Both the position numbers and the translations under genes were made by a program. 64,000 nt of DNA. It comes from Actinophytocola xinjiangensis (GTDB taxonomy: Bacteria; Actinomycetota; Actinomycetes; Mycobacteriales; Pseudonocardiaceae). The stretch spans positions 620,001 to 684,000 of the forward strand of contig NZ_MSIF01000001.1 in NCBI RefSeq assembly GCF_001921215.1. Reading direction: 5' to 3'. Positions 35,309-44,902 of the stretch are shown here, in pieces; the stretch's first letter is position 1, and each line of letters starts with the position of its first letter. The notes beneath the pieces were generated by a model that was given only the letters and a program-made list of their open reading frames with translations, ran no database searches and had not been told where the DNA came from.

Positions 35309-36853
35309 ATGACTGCACTGGCTCTCACCGGCGGCCTGGTCATCGACGGCACCGGCGCTCCCGGCCGGCACGAGACCGTGCTCGTCGACAACGGCCACCT
35401 CACCGGGCTCACCACCGGGGAGCCGCCGGCGCACGCGCGCCGCGTCGACGTCACCGGCCGGGTCGTGTGCCCCGGGTTCGTCGACCTGCACACCCACTCC
35501 GACCTGACCCTGCTGTCCGATCCGCGCGGCCTGAGCAAGATCCACCAGGGCGTCACCACCGAGGTCGTCGGCAACTGCGGGCTGGGGGTCACCGGCCCCG
35601 AACGCGCCGACCTGCGCGCCGCGGTCAGCTACCTGGACCTCGACCCGGCGGTGCGCTGGACCTGGCGCGACCTACCCGGCTACCTCGACGCGCTCACCGC
35701 CGCCCGCCCCGGCCTCAACGTCGCCGCCCTCGTCGGGCACCTCGTGCTGCACGCCGGGGTGTGCGGGTTCACCGACCGCCCGGCCACCGCCGCCGAACGC
35801 GACACCATGGCCGGGTTGCTGCGCGAGGCACTCGACGCCGGCGCCGTCGGCCTGTCGACCGGTCTGATCTACGCGCCGCTGCCGTTCGTGCGCGACGCCG
35901 AACTCCGGGCGCTCGCGGAGGTCACCGCCTCGGCCGGCAAGGTGTTCACCTGGCACGTCCGCAGCTACGACGACGGGCTGGTCGACTCGGTCGCCCAGGC
36001 CGTCGCCGTCGCCCGCGCCACCGGCTGCCGCACCCAGATCTCCCACCTGGCCGCCGTCGGGCGCCGCAACTGGGGTGCGGTGCGCCGCGCTTTGGACCTG
36101 GTCGAGGAGGCCAACGCCGCTGGCTGCTCGGTCGGCGTCGACATCTACCCCTACCTGCACGGCAACGCGCCCCTGGCCCAGTTGCTGCCCGCCTGGGCGC
36201 AGGAGGGCGGGCCCGCCACCTGGGTGCCGACCCTGCGTGACGCGGCCGTGCGGGCCCGGATCCGCGACGCCTGGACCGACCGGCCCACCACCTGGGACGA
36301 GGTCACCGTCAGCTGGACCGCCCACCCCAACCCCGCCGTCGGCCGCACCATCGCCGACCTGGCCGCCGGCCGCGACGGCGACGACGTGGTGCTGGACCTG
36401 CTGGCCGAACTGGGCACCGGGGTGATGATGACCGCCGGCGGGCGCAGCGAGGACGACCTGCGGACCGTGCTCGACCACCCCGACGCCGTCGTCGCCTCCG
36501 ACGGGCTGGCCCTGGACCCCGGCGGGGTGACCGGCGCCGGTGTGCCCCACCCGCGCAGCTACGGCTGCTTCCCCCGCTACCTCACCCGCTACGCCACCGA
36601 CCTGCCCGACGCGATCCGCCGCTGTACCTCCGCGCCCGCCGCGCGGGCCGGCCTCACCGACCGGGGGGTGCTGCGCGCCGGCGCCCCCGCCGACCTCGTG
36701 GTGTTCGACCCCGCCCGCCTCGGCGACCCCGCCACCTTCACCGACCCCCACCAGTTCGCCACCGGCATCGACCTGGTGCTGGTCAACGGGGAGGTCACCG
36801 TCGAGAACGGCGGGCACACCGGCCGGCGTGCCGGGCAGGTCCTGCGCACCTGA
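35309..36853 (+). CDS. N-acyl-D-amino-acid deacylase family amidohydrolase
   Basis: A 514-residue cytoplasmic metallohydrolase. Metal-binding motif VDLHTHSD, the cysteine ligand in VVGNCGLGVTG, and histidines in FTWHVRSYDDG and QISHLAAVG match D-aminoacylases, which release D-amino acids from N-acyl forms. The C-terminal barrel-closing beta region (GAPADLVVFDPARLGDPATF) is intact. It is divergent from a secreted protease and may take part in peptide or cell-wall amino acid salvage; the real substrate could also be another cyclic or acylated amide. Confidence 0.87.
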   Translation: MTALALTGGLVIDGTGAPGRHETVLVDNGHLTGLTTGEPPAHARRVDVTGRVVCPGFVDLHTHSDLTLLSDPRGLSKIHQGVTTEVVGNCGLGVTGPERADLRAAVSYLDLDPAVRWTWRDLPGYLDALTAARPGLNVAALVGHLVLHAGVCGFTDRPATAAERDTMAGLLREALDAGAVGLSTGLIYAPLPFVRDAELRALAEVTASAGKVFTWHVRSYDDGLVDSVAQAVAVARATGCRTQISHLAAVGRRNWGAVRRALDLVEEANAAGCSVGVDIYPYLHGNAPLAQLLPAWAQEGGPATWVPTLRDAAVRARIRDAWTDRPTTWDEVTVSWTAHPNPAVGRTIADLAAGRDGDDVVLDLLAELGTGVMMTAGGRSEDDLRTVLDHPDAVVASDGLALDPGGVTGAGVPHPRSYGCFPRYLTRYATDLPDAIRRCTSAPAARAGLTDRGVLRAGAPADLVVFDPARLGDPATFTDPHQFATGIDLVLVNGEVTVENGGHTGRRAGQVLRT

Positions 36854-36905
36854 CCCCGCGGTCGTCGGTGGCCACCCCGCCCACACCGGGAACGACCGGG
36901 GAGGG

Positions 36906-37679
36906 TCAGCCGGCCAGGAACTCGATCAACGCCGAGTGGAACTCCGGTTCGCGTACCGTGCCCAGATGATCCCCCGCCACCACCCGCAACTCCGCGCCCG
37001 GGATCGCGTCGGCCAGCGCCCGAGGGCGGCTGGCCAGATGGTCGTCGCGGCCCGGTAACACCAGTGTCGGCGCGGTGATCGCGTCCAGCGGGATCGGCTG
37101 GTCGTGCAGTACCGAGGCCTGCGCGGCCAACGCCACCCGGTCCCCGCGCAGCGCGTCGACGAACCGGCGGAACCCCGCCGCCGCCGGTGACACCGCCGCC
37201 GGGTCCTCGGCCAGCAGCGCGTCGCGCAGCGGCTCGCGGCCCACCGCCCGGGTGTCCACCCCGCCGCACGCCACGACACCCTCACCCACGCCGCCGACCA
37301 CCAGCCGCCGCACCCTCGGATCGCGGGTGGCGGTGATCAACGCGACCACCGCGCCCATCGAGTAGCCCACCAGGTCGTAGTCGGCCGGGCCCACCAGCTG
37401 GTCCACCAGCGCCACCAGGTCCCGGGCCATGCGCGCCTCGCCGTAGCGGGCCGGGTCGTGCGGCTTGTCCGAGCGGCCGTGGCCCCGCGCGTCCAGTGCC
37501 GCGACCCGCCGCCCCGCCGACACCAGCGCGTCCACCACCCCCGGTCCGACCCAGTTGGTGCGGTGGTCGGCGATGAACCCGTGGTGCAGCACCACCAGCG
37601 GCAGCCCGGGATCCCCGTCCCACTCCTGGTAGTACAGCGACACCCCGTCATCGGCCTCGAACATCGGCATAGCGGTCAC
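36906..37679 (-). CDS. alpha/beta hydrolase
   Basis: A 257-residue hydrolase of the alpha/beta fold: oxyanion motif LVVLHHGFIADHRTNW, nucleophile elbow VGYSMGAVVAL (Ser), late acid and His near VLPGRDDHLASRP and VAGDHLGTVREPEF. It has no signal peptide. GTG 37679 is the listed start; the ATG codons at MPMFEADDG are alternatives. It is convergent with the amidohydrolase, 52 bases apart. Substrate unknown; esterases, lactonases and C-C hydrolases share this pattern. Confidence 0.87.
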   Translation of the reverse strand: MTAMPMFEADDGVSLYYQEWDGDPGLPLVVLHHGFIADHRTNWVGPGVVDALVSAGRRVAALDARGHGRSDKPHDPARYGEARMARDLVALVDQLVGPADYDLVGYSMGAVVALITATRDPRVRRLVVGGVGEGVVACGGVDTRAVGREPLRDALLAEDPAAVSPAAAGFRRFVDALRGDRVALAAQASVLHDQPIPLDAITAPTLVLPGRDDHLASRPRALADAIPGAELRVVAGDHLGTVREPEFHSALIEFLAG

Positions 37680-37801
37680 CCTAACTCGCTGGTCAGCGCC
37701 CCGGGATCGGTGATCTCGCCGGTCGCCTCGACATGCGGCCCGCCTGGTCGGGGATCAGGATGAGGGCTCGGAGCGCAACCACCAGGGTGAGGAGTCAGGC
37801 G

Positions 37802-38992
37802 ATGAGCCGTCGTGCGCTGATGCTCACCCTGGCCACCGTCGGGTTCGCCGTGAACTTCTGGGCGTGGGCGCTGATCAGCCCGCTCGGCCCGCTGTTCAAG
37901 GGCGAGCTGGACCTCGACTCGTTCGAGGAGGCGCTGCTGGTCGCGGTGCCCGTGGTCGTCGGCTCGCTGGGCCGTATCCCGGTCGGGGCGCTCACCGACC
38001 GCTTCGGCGGTCGGGTGATGTTCCCACTGGTGTCGGCCGCCACGATCCTGCCGGTGCTGTTCATCGGCCTGGTCGGCCACGGGTCGCTGGCGGCGCTGCT
38101 GATCGGCGGGTTCTTCCTCGGGGTCGGCGGCACCGCGTTTGCCGTCGGCGTGCCGTTCGTCAACGCCTGGTTCCCGCCCAGCCGCCGCGGCCTGGCCATC
38201 GGGATCTTCGGCGTCGGCATGGGCGGCACCGCCATCAGCGCCCTGACCACCGTCAAACTCGTCGACGCCGGGACCGTGGCCACCCCGTTCGTGGTCACCG
38301 CGACCGTGCTCGCCGTCTACGCCGTGGTCGCCTGGCTGCTGCTGCGCGACGCCCCCGACCGGATCGTGCCCATCGCCTCACTGGGCACCCGCCTGGCCCA
38401 GACGCTGCGGCTCGCGGTCACCTGGCAGGCCTCCGCGCTCTACGCGGTCGCCTTCGGCGGCTACGTCGCGTTCTCGGTGTACCTGCCCGCCTACCTCAAG
38501 ACCGCCTACGGGCTCACCCAGGCCGACGCCGCGAACCGGATGGCCGGGTTCGTGGTCGTCGCGGTGATCATGCGCCCGGTCGGCGGGTGGCTGTCCGACC
38601 AGCTCGACGCCGTGCGGGTGCTGGTCGTGTGCCTGGCCGTGGTCACCGCCGGCGCCGCCGTGCAGTCGTTCACCCCGCCGCTCATGCCGCTGGGCACCAT
38701 CGCGTTCCTGTCCATGGCCGCCGCCCTGGGCGCCGCCAGCGGCGCGGTGTTCGCCCTGGTCGCGCTGCTCGCCCCGGGCACCAAGGTCGGGTCGGTCACC
38801 GGGGTCGTCGGCGCGGCCGGTGGCCTCGGCGGCTTCGTGCCGCCGCTGGTGATGGGCGCGCTCTACGGCGCGTTCGAGTCCTACGCGCTTGGCCTGGCCG
38901 CGCTGGCCGTCGTCGCCCTCGTCTGCGTCGTGTTCACCGCGACCACCGTGCGCCGCGCCGTGCCCACCCACCAGGAGGTTCCGACCCCGTGA
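37802..38992 (+). CDS. narK: nitrate/nitrite MFS transporter
   Basis: A 396-residue major facilitator with about 12 transmembrane helices. The N-terminal WAWALISPLGPLFKGELDLDSFEEALLVAVPVVVGSLGRIPVGALTDRFGGRVMF and the GVGGTAFAVGVPFVNAWFPPSRRGLAIGIFGVGMGGTAI block are characteristic of NarK/NasA transporters. It exchanges nitrate and nitrite across the membrane for the reductase encoded next. GAGGAG sets ATG 37802; a further 23 upstream codons are unsupported. Its stop overlaps the narG start. No FNR-like site is obvious upstream. Confidence 0.93.
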   Translation: MSRRALMLTLATVGFAVNFWAWALISPLGPLFKGELDLDSFEEALLVAVPVVVGSLGRIPVGALTDRFGGRVMFPLVSAATILPVLFIGLVGHGSLAALLIGGFFLGVGGTAFAVGVPFVNAWFPPSRRGLAIGIFGVGMGGTAISALTTVKLVDAGTVATPFVVTATVLAVYAVVAWLLLRDAPDRIVPIASLGTRLAQTLRLAVTWQASALYAVAFGGYVAFSVYLPAYLKTAYGLTQADAANRMAGFVVVAVIMRPVGGWLSDQLDAVRVLVVCLAVVTAGAAVQSFTPPLMPLGTIAFLSMAAALGAASGAVFALVALLAPGTKVGSVTGVVGAAGGLGGFVPPLVMGALYGAFESYALGLAALAVVALVCVVFTATTVRRAVPTHQEVPTP

Positions 38993-41900
38993 CACAGGTG
39001 AACCCCACCCAGGGTGGGCTGGCCGACGCGCTGGTCGCCACCCGCCGGTTCTTCACCCGCGCCCAGATCTCCCCGGACCGGCGCGCCATGTACCGCACCG
39101 GCGGGCGCGAGGCCGACGTGTTCTACCGCGACCGGTGGAGCCACGACAAGGTCGTGCGCTCCACCCACGGCGTGAACTGCACCGGCTCCTGCTCGTGGAA
39201 GGTGTACGTCAAGGACGGCATCATCACCTGGGAGGCCCAGCAGACCGACTACCCGTCGGTGGGGCCCGACCGGCCCGAGTACGAGCCGCGCGGCTGCCCC
39301 CGGGGCGCCGCGTTCTCCTGGTACACCTACTCGCCCACCCGCGTGCGCTACCCCTACGTGCGGGGCGTGCTGCTGGAGCTCTACCGCGAGGCCAGGGCCC
39401 GCACCGGTGATCCGGTCGCGGCGTGGGCCGAGATCGTCGAGGACCCCGAACGGGCGCGCCGCTACAAGTCCGCGCGCGGCAAGGGCGGGCTGGTGCGCGC
39501 CACCTGGGAGGAGGCCGCCGAGCTGGTCGCCGCCGCGCACGTGCACACCGTCAAGGCCTACGGGCCCGACCGGGTCGCCGGGTTCTCGCCGATCCCGGCG
39601 ATGTCGATGGTGTCCTTCGCCGCCGGCTCCCGGTTCGTGTCGCTGCTCGGCGGCACGATGCTCTCGTTCTACGACTGGTACGCCGACCTGCCGGTCGCCT
39701 CCCCGCAGGTGTTCGGTGACCAGACCGACGTGCCCGAGTCGGGGGACTGGTGGGACGCCGGCTACCTGATCATGTGGGGCTCCAACGTTCCGGTCACCCG
39801 CACCCCCGACGCGCACTGGATGACCGAGGCCCGCTACCGGGGCCAGAAGGTCATCGCCGTGGCCCCCGACTACGCCGACAACGTCAAGTTCGCCGACGAG
39901 TGGCTGCCCGCCCGGCCCGGCACCGACGGGGCGCTGGCCATGGCCATGGGCCACGTGATCCTGCGCGAGTTCTTCGTCGACCGGCAGGTCCCCTACTTCA
40001 CCGACTACGTCTCCCGGCACACCGACCTGCCGTTCCTGGTGCGGCTCGACCCGTGCGGTGAGGCCAACAAACCCGGCAAGTTCCTCACCGAGGCCGACCT
40101 CGACCGCGAGCCCACCGAGCACGCCGCGTTCAAGACCGTGCTGCTCGACGCCGCCACCGGCGGGCCCGTCGTACCCGGCGGCTCACTCGGGTTCCGCTAC
40201 GGCGAACAGGGTGCCGGGCGCTGGAACCTCGACCTCGGCGACGTCACCCCGCTGCTGACCCTGGCCGGCGAGCAGGCGGAGAGCGTCGAGGTGCGGCTGC
40301 CCCGGTTCGACGGGCCGGGGCACCTGTGGCGCGGGGTGCCGGCGCGGCGGGTCGACGGGCACCTCGTCACCACCGTCCACGACCTGATGCTCGCCCAGTA
40401 CGGCGTGCACCGCCCCGGCCTGCCCGGCGTGTGGCCCGGCGGCTACGACGACCCCGACCAGCCCTACACCCCCGCCTGGCAGGAACCGATCACCGGCGTG
40501 CCGGCCGCGACGGCCGCGCGGATCGGCCGCGAGTTCGCCGACAACGCCGAGCAGACCCGCGGGCGCTCCATGATCATCATGGGGGCGGGGGCCAACCACT
40601 GGTTCCACGCCGACACCATCTACCGCGCGTTCCTCGCTCTCACCACCCTCACCGGCTGCCAGGGCGTCAACGGCGGCGGCTGGGCCCACTACGTCGGGCA
40701 GGAGAAGTGCCGTCCGGTCACCGGCTGGTCCCAACTCGCGTTCGCCCTCGACTGGACCCGCCCGCCCCGGCAGATGATCCAGACCGCCTACTGGTACCTG
40801 CACACCGACCAGTTCCGCTACGACCAGTTCGGCGCCGACACCTTCAGCTACACCAACTCCACCGGCAGCCTCGCCGGCCGCACCGTCGCCGACCTCATCG
40901 CCCAGTCCGCGCGCCTGGGCTGGATGCCCAGCTACCCCACCTTCGACCGCAACCCCCTCGACCTCGCCGACGAGGCCGACGCCGCCGGCCGCGACCCCGC
41001 CGACCACGTCGTCGACGAACTCACCGCCGGGCGGCTGCGTTTCGCCTGCGAGGACCCCGACGTGCCCCAGAACTTCCCGCGCGTGCTCAGCGTGTGGCGG
41101 GCCAACCTGCTCGGCTCCTCGGGCAAGGGCAACGAGTACTTCCTCAAACACCTCCTCGGCACCGACCACTCGCTGCGCGCCGACGAAACCCCACCGGCCG
41201 CCCGCCCCCAGGACGTGGTGTGGCACGACCAGGCACCCGTCGGGAAGCTGGACCTGCTGCTGTCACTGGACTTCCGCATGACCAGTACCACCATCTACTC
41301 CGACGTGGTCCTGCCCGCCGCCACCTGGTACGAGAAACACGACCTGTCCACCACCGACATGCACCCGTTCGTGCACTCGTTCAACCCCGCGATCGCCCCG
41401 CCGTGGCAGACCCGCACCGACTGGGCCGCGTTCCAGACCATCGCCGAGTCGTTCAGCGCCCTGGCCGCCGAGCACCTCGGCGTGCGCCGCGACGTCGTCG
41501 CCACCGCCCTGCTGCACGACACCCCCGACGAGCTCGCCACCCCCCACGGCGTGGTCCGCGACTGGAAACGCGGCGAGTGCGACCCCGTCCCGGGCCTCAC
41601 CATGCCCCGGCTGACCGTCGTCGAGCGCGACTACCCCGCGCTGGGGGCGCACATGTCGGCACTCGGGCCGCTCACCGAGAAACTCGGCGCCGCCACCAAG
41701 GGCGTCACCTTCCGCCTCGGCGACGAGGTCGAGTACCTGCGCCAGCACAACGGCACCATCCGCGGCGGCCCCGCCGACGGCCGCCCCTCCCTCGTGCGGG
41801 ACGTGCATGCCTGCGAGGCGATCCTCGCGCTGTCCGGCACCACCAACGGCGCCCTCGCCACCCAGGGGTTCACCACCCTCGAACAACGCACCGGCACCCC

Positions 41901-42660
41901 GCTGGCCGACCTCGCCGCCGAACACGCCGGCACCCGCATCACCTTCGCCGACACCCAGAACGCGCCCGTGCCCGTCATCACCTCACCGGAGTGGTCCGGG
42001 TCCGAGTCCGGCGGACGTCGCTACTCGCCGTTCACCATCAACGTCGAGCGCCGCAAACCCTGGCACACCCTCACCGGCCGTCAACACTTCTACCTCGACC
42101 ACGACTGGATGGCCGAGATGGGCGAAGGTCTGCCCGTGTTCCGCCCGCCGCTGGACATGACGGCCCTGTTCGGCGAGCCCGAGATCGGCACCACCGGCGC
42201 GCTGGGCGTCGCCGTGCGCTACCTCACCCCGCACTCCAAGTGGTCCATCCACTCCGAGTACCAGGACAACCTGTTCATGCTCAGCCTGTCCCGGGGCGGC
42301 CCGTCCATCTGGATGTCCACACGCGACGCCGAGAAGATCGGGGTGGCCGACAACGACTGGATCGAGGCCGTCAACCGCAACGGGGTCGTCGTCGCCCGCG
42401 CCGTCGTGTCCCACCGCATGCCCGAGGGCACCGTGTACATGTACCACGCGCAGGACCGGCTCATCGACGTGCCGCTGACCGAGACCACCGGCCGGCGCGG
42501 CGGCATCCACAACTCGCTGACCCGGCTGCTGGTCAAACCCAGCCACCTCATCGGCGGCTACGCCCAACTGTCCTTCGCGTTCAACTACCTCGGGCCCACC
42601 GGCAACCAACGCGACGAGATCACCGTCATCCGCCGCCGCGCCCAGGAGGTCACCTACTGA
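38989..42660 (+). CDS. narG: respiratory nitrate reductase alpha subunit
   Basis: A 1223-residue molybdenum catalytic subunit, close to the usual 1230-1250. The FS0 [4Fe-4S] ligands His60, Cys64, Cys68 and Cys103 (HGVNCTGSCSWK, RGCPRGAAFSWY) and the Mo-ligand Asp229 (LSFYDWYADLP) are present. It reduces nitrate to nitrite with electrons from quinol via NarI and NarH. No Tat motif stands out at the N-terminus. GTG 38989 overlaps the narK stop, with AGGAGG upstream. The open frame extending far upstream lies antisense-shifted inside narK and is not real. Confidence 0.97.
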   Translation: MTQVNPTQGGLADALVATRRFFTRAQISPDRRAMYRTGGREADVFYRDRWSHDKVVRSTHGVNCTGSCSWKVYVKDGIITWEAQQTDYPSVGPDRPEYEPRGCPRGAAFSWYTYSPTRVRYPYVRGVLLELYREARARTGDPVAAWAEIVEDPERARRYKSARGKGGLVRATWEEAAELVAAAHVHTVKAYGPDRVAGFSPIPAMSMVSFAAGSRFVSLLGGTMLSFYDWYADLPVASPQVFGDQTDVPESGDWWDAGYLIMWGSNVPVTRTPDAHWMTEARYRGQKVIAVAPDYADNVKFADEWLPARPGTDGALAMAMGHVILREFFVDRQVPYFTDYVSRHTDLPFLVRLDPCGEANKPGKFLTEADLDREPTEHAAFKTVLLDAATGGPVVPGGSLGFRYGEQGAGRWNLDLGDVTPLLTLAGEQAESVEVRLPRFDGPGHLWRGVPARRVDGHLVTTVHDLMLAQYGVHRPGLPGVWPGGYDDPDQPYTPAWQEPITGVPAATAARIGREFADNAEQTRGRSMIIMGAGANHWFHADTIYRAFLALTTLTGCQGVNGGGWAHYVGQEKCRPVTGWSQLAFALDWTRPPRQMIQTAYWYLHTDQFRYDQFGADTFSYTNSTGSLAGRTVADLIAQSARLGWMPSYPTFDRNPLDLADEADAAGRDPADHVVDELTAGRLRFACEDPDVPQNFPRVLSVWRANLLGSSGKGNEYFLKHLLGTDHSLRADETPPAARPQDVVWHDQAPVGKLDLLLSLDFRMTSTTIYSDVVLPAATWYEKHDLSTTDMHPFVHSFNPAIAPPWQTRTDWAAFQTIAESFSALAAEHLGVRRDVVATALLHDTPDELATPHGVVRDWKRGECDPVPGLTMPRLTVVERDYPALGAHMSALGPLTEKLGAATKGVTFRLGDEVEYLRQHNGTIRGGPADGRPSLVRDVHACEAILALSGTTNGALATQGFTTLEQRTGTPLADLAAEHAGTRITFADTQNAPVPVITSPEWSGSESGGRRYSPFTINVERRKPWHTLTGRQHFYLDHDWMAEMGEGLPVFRPPLDMTALFGEPEIGTTGALGVAVRYLTPHSKWSIHSEYQDNLFMLSLSRGGPSIWMSTRDAEKIGVADNDWIEAVNRNGVVVARAVVSHRMPEGTVYMYHAQDRLIDVPLTETTGRRGGIHNSLTRLLVKPSHLIGGYAQLSFAFNYLGPTGNQRDEITVIRRRAQEVTY

Positions 42661-44276
42661 TGAAGATCATGGCGCAGATGGCGATGGTGATGAACCTCGA
42701 CAAGTGCATCGGCTGCCACACCTGCTCGGTGACCTGCAAACAGGCCTGGACCAACCGTTCGGGTGTCGAGTACGTGTGGTTCAACAACGTCGAGACCCGC
42801 CCCGGCCAGGGCTACCCCCGCACCTACGAGGACCAGGACCGCTGGCGCGGTGGCTGGACCCTCAACGCCCGGGGCAGGCTGCGTCTGCGGGGCGGCGGGC
42901 GGCTGCGCAAACTGCTCACCATCTTCAGCAACCCCAAGCTGCCCGCCCTCGACGACTACTACGAACCCTGGACCTACGACTACGACACGCTCATCAGCGC
43001 CCCCGCCCAGCAACACACCCCCGTCGCCCGGCCACGGTCCCTGATCAGCGGCAAACCCACCGGGATCACCTGGTCGGCGAACTGGGACGACGACCTCGGC
43101 GGCGCCCCCGAACTCGCCCGGCACGACCCGCTGCTGCGCGGCATCGAGGACAAGGTCCGGTTCGAGTTCGAGCAGACCTTCATGTTCTACCTGCCCAGGA
43201 TCTGCGAACACTGCCTCAACCCCTCCTGCGCCGCGTCCTGCCCGTCGGGCGCCATCTACAAACGCAGCGAGGACGGCATCGTGCTCGTCGACCAGGACCG
43301 CTGCCGTGGCTGGCGGATGTGCGTGTCCGGCTGCCCCTACAAGAAGGTGTACTTCAACCACCGCACCGGCAAGGCCGAGAAGTGCACCTTCTGCTTCCCC
43401 CGCGTCGAGGTCGGTATTCCCACCGTCTGCGCCGAGACCTGCGTCGGGCGGCTGCGCTACATCGGCCTGGTGCTCTACGACGCCGACCGGGTCCTGGCCG
43501 CCGCGTCCACCCCCGACGAGCACGACCTGCTCGACGCCCAGCGCGACCTGCTGCTCGACCCGACCGACCCGCACGTGCGGCGTGAGGCCGAACGCGCGGG
43601 CATCCCCCACGACTGGCTCGACGCGGCCGCCCGCTCACCGGTCCACGCCCTGATCAACACCTACCGGGTGGCGCTGCCCCTGCATCCCGAGTACCGCACC
43701 ATGCCGATGGTCTGGTACATCCCGCCGCTGTCACCGGTGGTCGACGTCGTCCGCGACACCGGCCACGACGGCGAACACCACACCACCCTGTTCGCCGCCA
43801 TCGACGCCCTGCGCATCCCCGTGGACTACCTGGCGCGGTTGTTCACCGCCGGTGACCCCGAACCGGTCAACCAGGTCCTGCGCCGGCTGGCCGCCATGCG
43901 TTCCTACCTGCGCGACATCAACCTCGGCCGCGAGCCGGACGAGTCCATCCCCGACGCCGTCGGCATGACCGGCGAGGAACTCTACGACCTGTACCGGCTG
44001 CTGGCCCTGGCCAAGTACGACGAGCGCTACGTCATCCCGCCGGCCCACGCCGAACAGGCCCACGGCCTGGAGGAGCTCGCCACCGAGTGCAGCCTCGACT
44101 ACGAGGGCGGCCCCGGCATGGGTGGCTCCGGCCCGTTCGGCGAAACCTCCGGCGGCCCCACCCCCATCGCCGTGGAGAACTTCCACATGCTGCGCGACCG
44201 GCAGAAGGCCGACCGGGTCAACCTGCTCAACTGGGACGGGCGGGGAAATCCCGTCCCGCCGAAGGACAAGCCGTGA
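42660..44276 (+). CDS. narH: respiratory nitrate reductase beta subunit
   Basis: A 538-residue iron-sulfur subunit carrying four cluster motifs: CIGCHTCSVTC (residues 16-26), CEHCLNPSCAASCP, CRGWRMCVSGCP (Trp replaces a Cys, giving the [3Fe-4S] cluster typical of NarH) and CTFCFPRVEVGIPTVCAETC. It relays electrons from NarI to NarG. ATG 42660 overlaps the narG stop (TGATG), and its stop overlaps the narJ start. Confidence 0.97.
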   Translation: MKIMAQMAMVMNLDKCIGCHTCSVTCKQAWTNRSGVEYVWFNNVETRPGQGYPRTYEDQDRWRGGWTLNARGRLRLRGGGRLRKLLTIFSNPKLPALDDYYEPWTYDYDTLISAPAQQHTPVARPRSLISGKPTGITWSANWDDDLGGAPELARHDPLLRGIEDKVRFEFEQTFMFYLPRICEHCLNPSCAASCPSGAIYKRSEDGIVLVDQDRCRGWRMCVSGCPYKKVYFNHRTGKAEKCTFCFPRVEVGIPTVCAETCVGRLRYIGLVLYDADRVLAAASTPDEHDLLDAQRDLLLDPTDPHVRREAERAGIPHDWLDAAARSPVHALINTYRVALPLHPEYRTMPMVWYIPPLSPVVDVVRDTGHDGEHHTTLFAAIDALRIPVDYLARLFTAGDPEPVNQVLRRLAAMRSYLRDINLGREPDESIPDAVGMTGEELYDLYRLLALAKYDERYVIPPAHAEQAHGLEELATECSLDYEGGPGMGGSGPFGETSGGPTPIAVENFHMLRDRQKADRVNLLNWDGRGNPVPPKDKP

Positions 44277-44902
44277 CCGACACCGCCACCGCGTGGCAGG
44301 TCCAGTCCCTGCTGCTCGGCTACCCCGACGCCGCGCTGCTGGAGCGGCGCCCGCTGCTGCGTGCCGCCGTCACCACCCTGCCCACCCCTGTCGGCACGCC
44401 GCTCGGCGTGTTCCTCGACCACCTCGACCGCACCCCGCCGATCCGGCTGGCCGCCGACTACGTCGCCACCTTCGACCACCGCAAACGGTTCAGCCCCTAC
44501 CTCACCTACTTCGCCTACGGCGACACCCGCAAACGCGGCATGGCGCTGCTGCGGTTCAAACACGCCTACCGCGCCGCCGGCCTCGAACTCGACGACAGCG
44601 AACTGCCCGACCACCTGGCCGTGGTCCTGGAGTTCGGCGCGACCGACGCCGCCACCCGCGCCACCGCCCACCGCCTGCTCACCGAACACCGCGCCGGCCT
44701 CGAACTGCTCCGCCTCGGCCTGCGCGACACCGACTCGCCGTGGGCGCCGGTCCTCGAGTCCGTGTGCGCCACCCTGCCGCCGCTGGGCCGCCGCGAACAC
44801 GACACCGTCGCCCGGCTCGCCGCCCAGGGCCCGCCCGAGGAGGAGGTCGGCCTGCAACCCTACGGGCCGCCCGAACACATGCCCCGGAGGGGAACACGGT
44901 GA
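44273..44902 (+). CDS. narJ: nitrate reductase molybdenum cofactor assembly chaperone
   Basis: A 209-residue all-helical chaperone (WQVQSLLLGYPDAALLERRPLLRAAVTTL; AADYVATFDHRKRFSPYLTYFAYGDTRKRGMALL is the NarJ signature). It holds NarG for Mo-cofactor insertion before NarI docking and is absent from the final enzyme. GTG 44273 overlaps narH by GTGA; the frame is open upstream but has no start with support. Confidence 0.95.
   Translation: MTDTATAWQVQSLLLGYPDAALLERRPLLRAAVTTLPTPVGTPLGVFLDHLDRTPPIRLAADYVATFDHRKRFSPYLTYFAYGDTRKRGMALLRFKHAYRAAGLELDDSELPDHLAVVLEFGATDAATRATAHRLLTEHRAGLELLRLGLRDTDSPWAPVLESVCATLPPLGRREHDTVARLAAQGPPEEEVGLQPYGPPEHMPRRGTR

Noticed and set aside
36854-36905. Possible hairpin between the amidohydrolase and the alpha/beta hydrolase
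   Set aside because: CGGTCGT/ACGACCG can pair but with a loop of more than 25 bases; too weak to call a terminator.
37864-38988. N-terminal extension of narG by 375 codons in frame
   Set aside because: It is the +1-shifted frame of narK, Arg/Gly/Pro rich, and the real narG start (GTG 38989) has an AGGAGG and the expected N-terminus.
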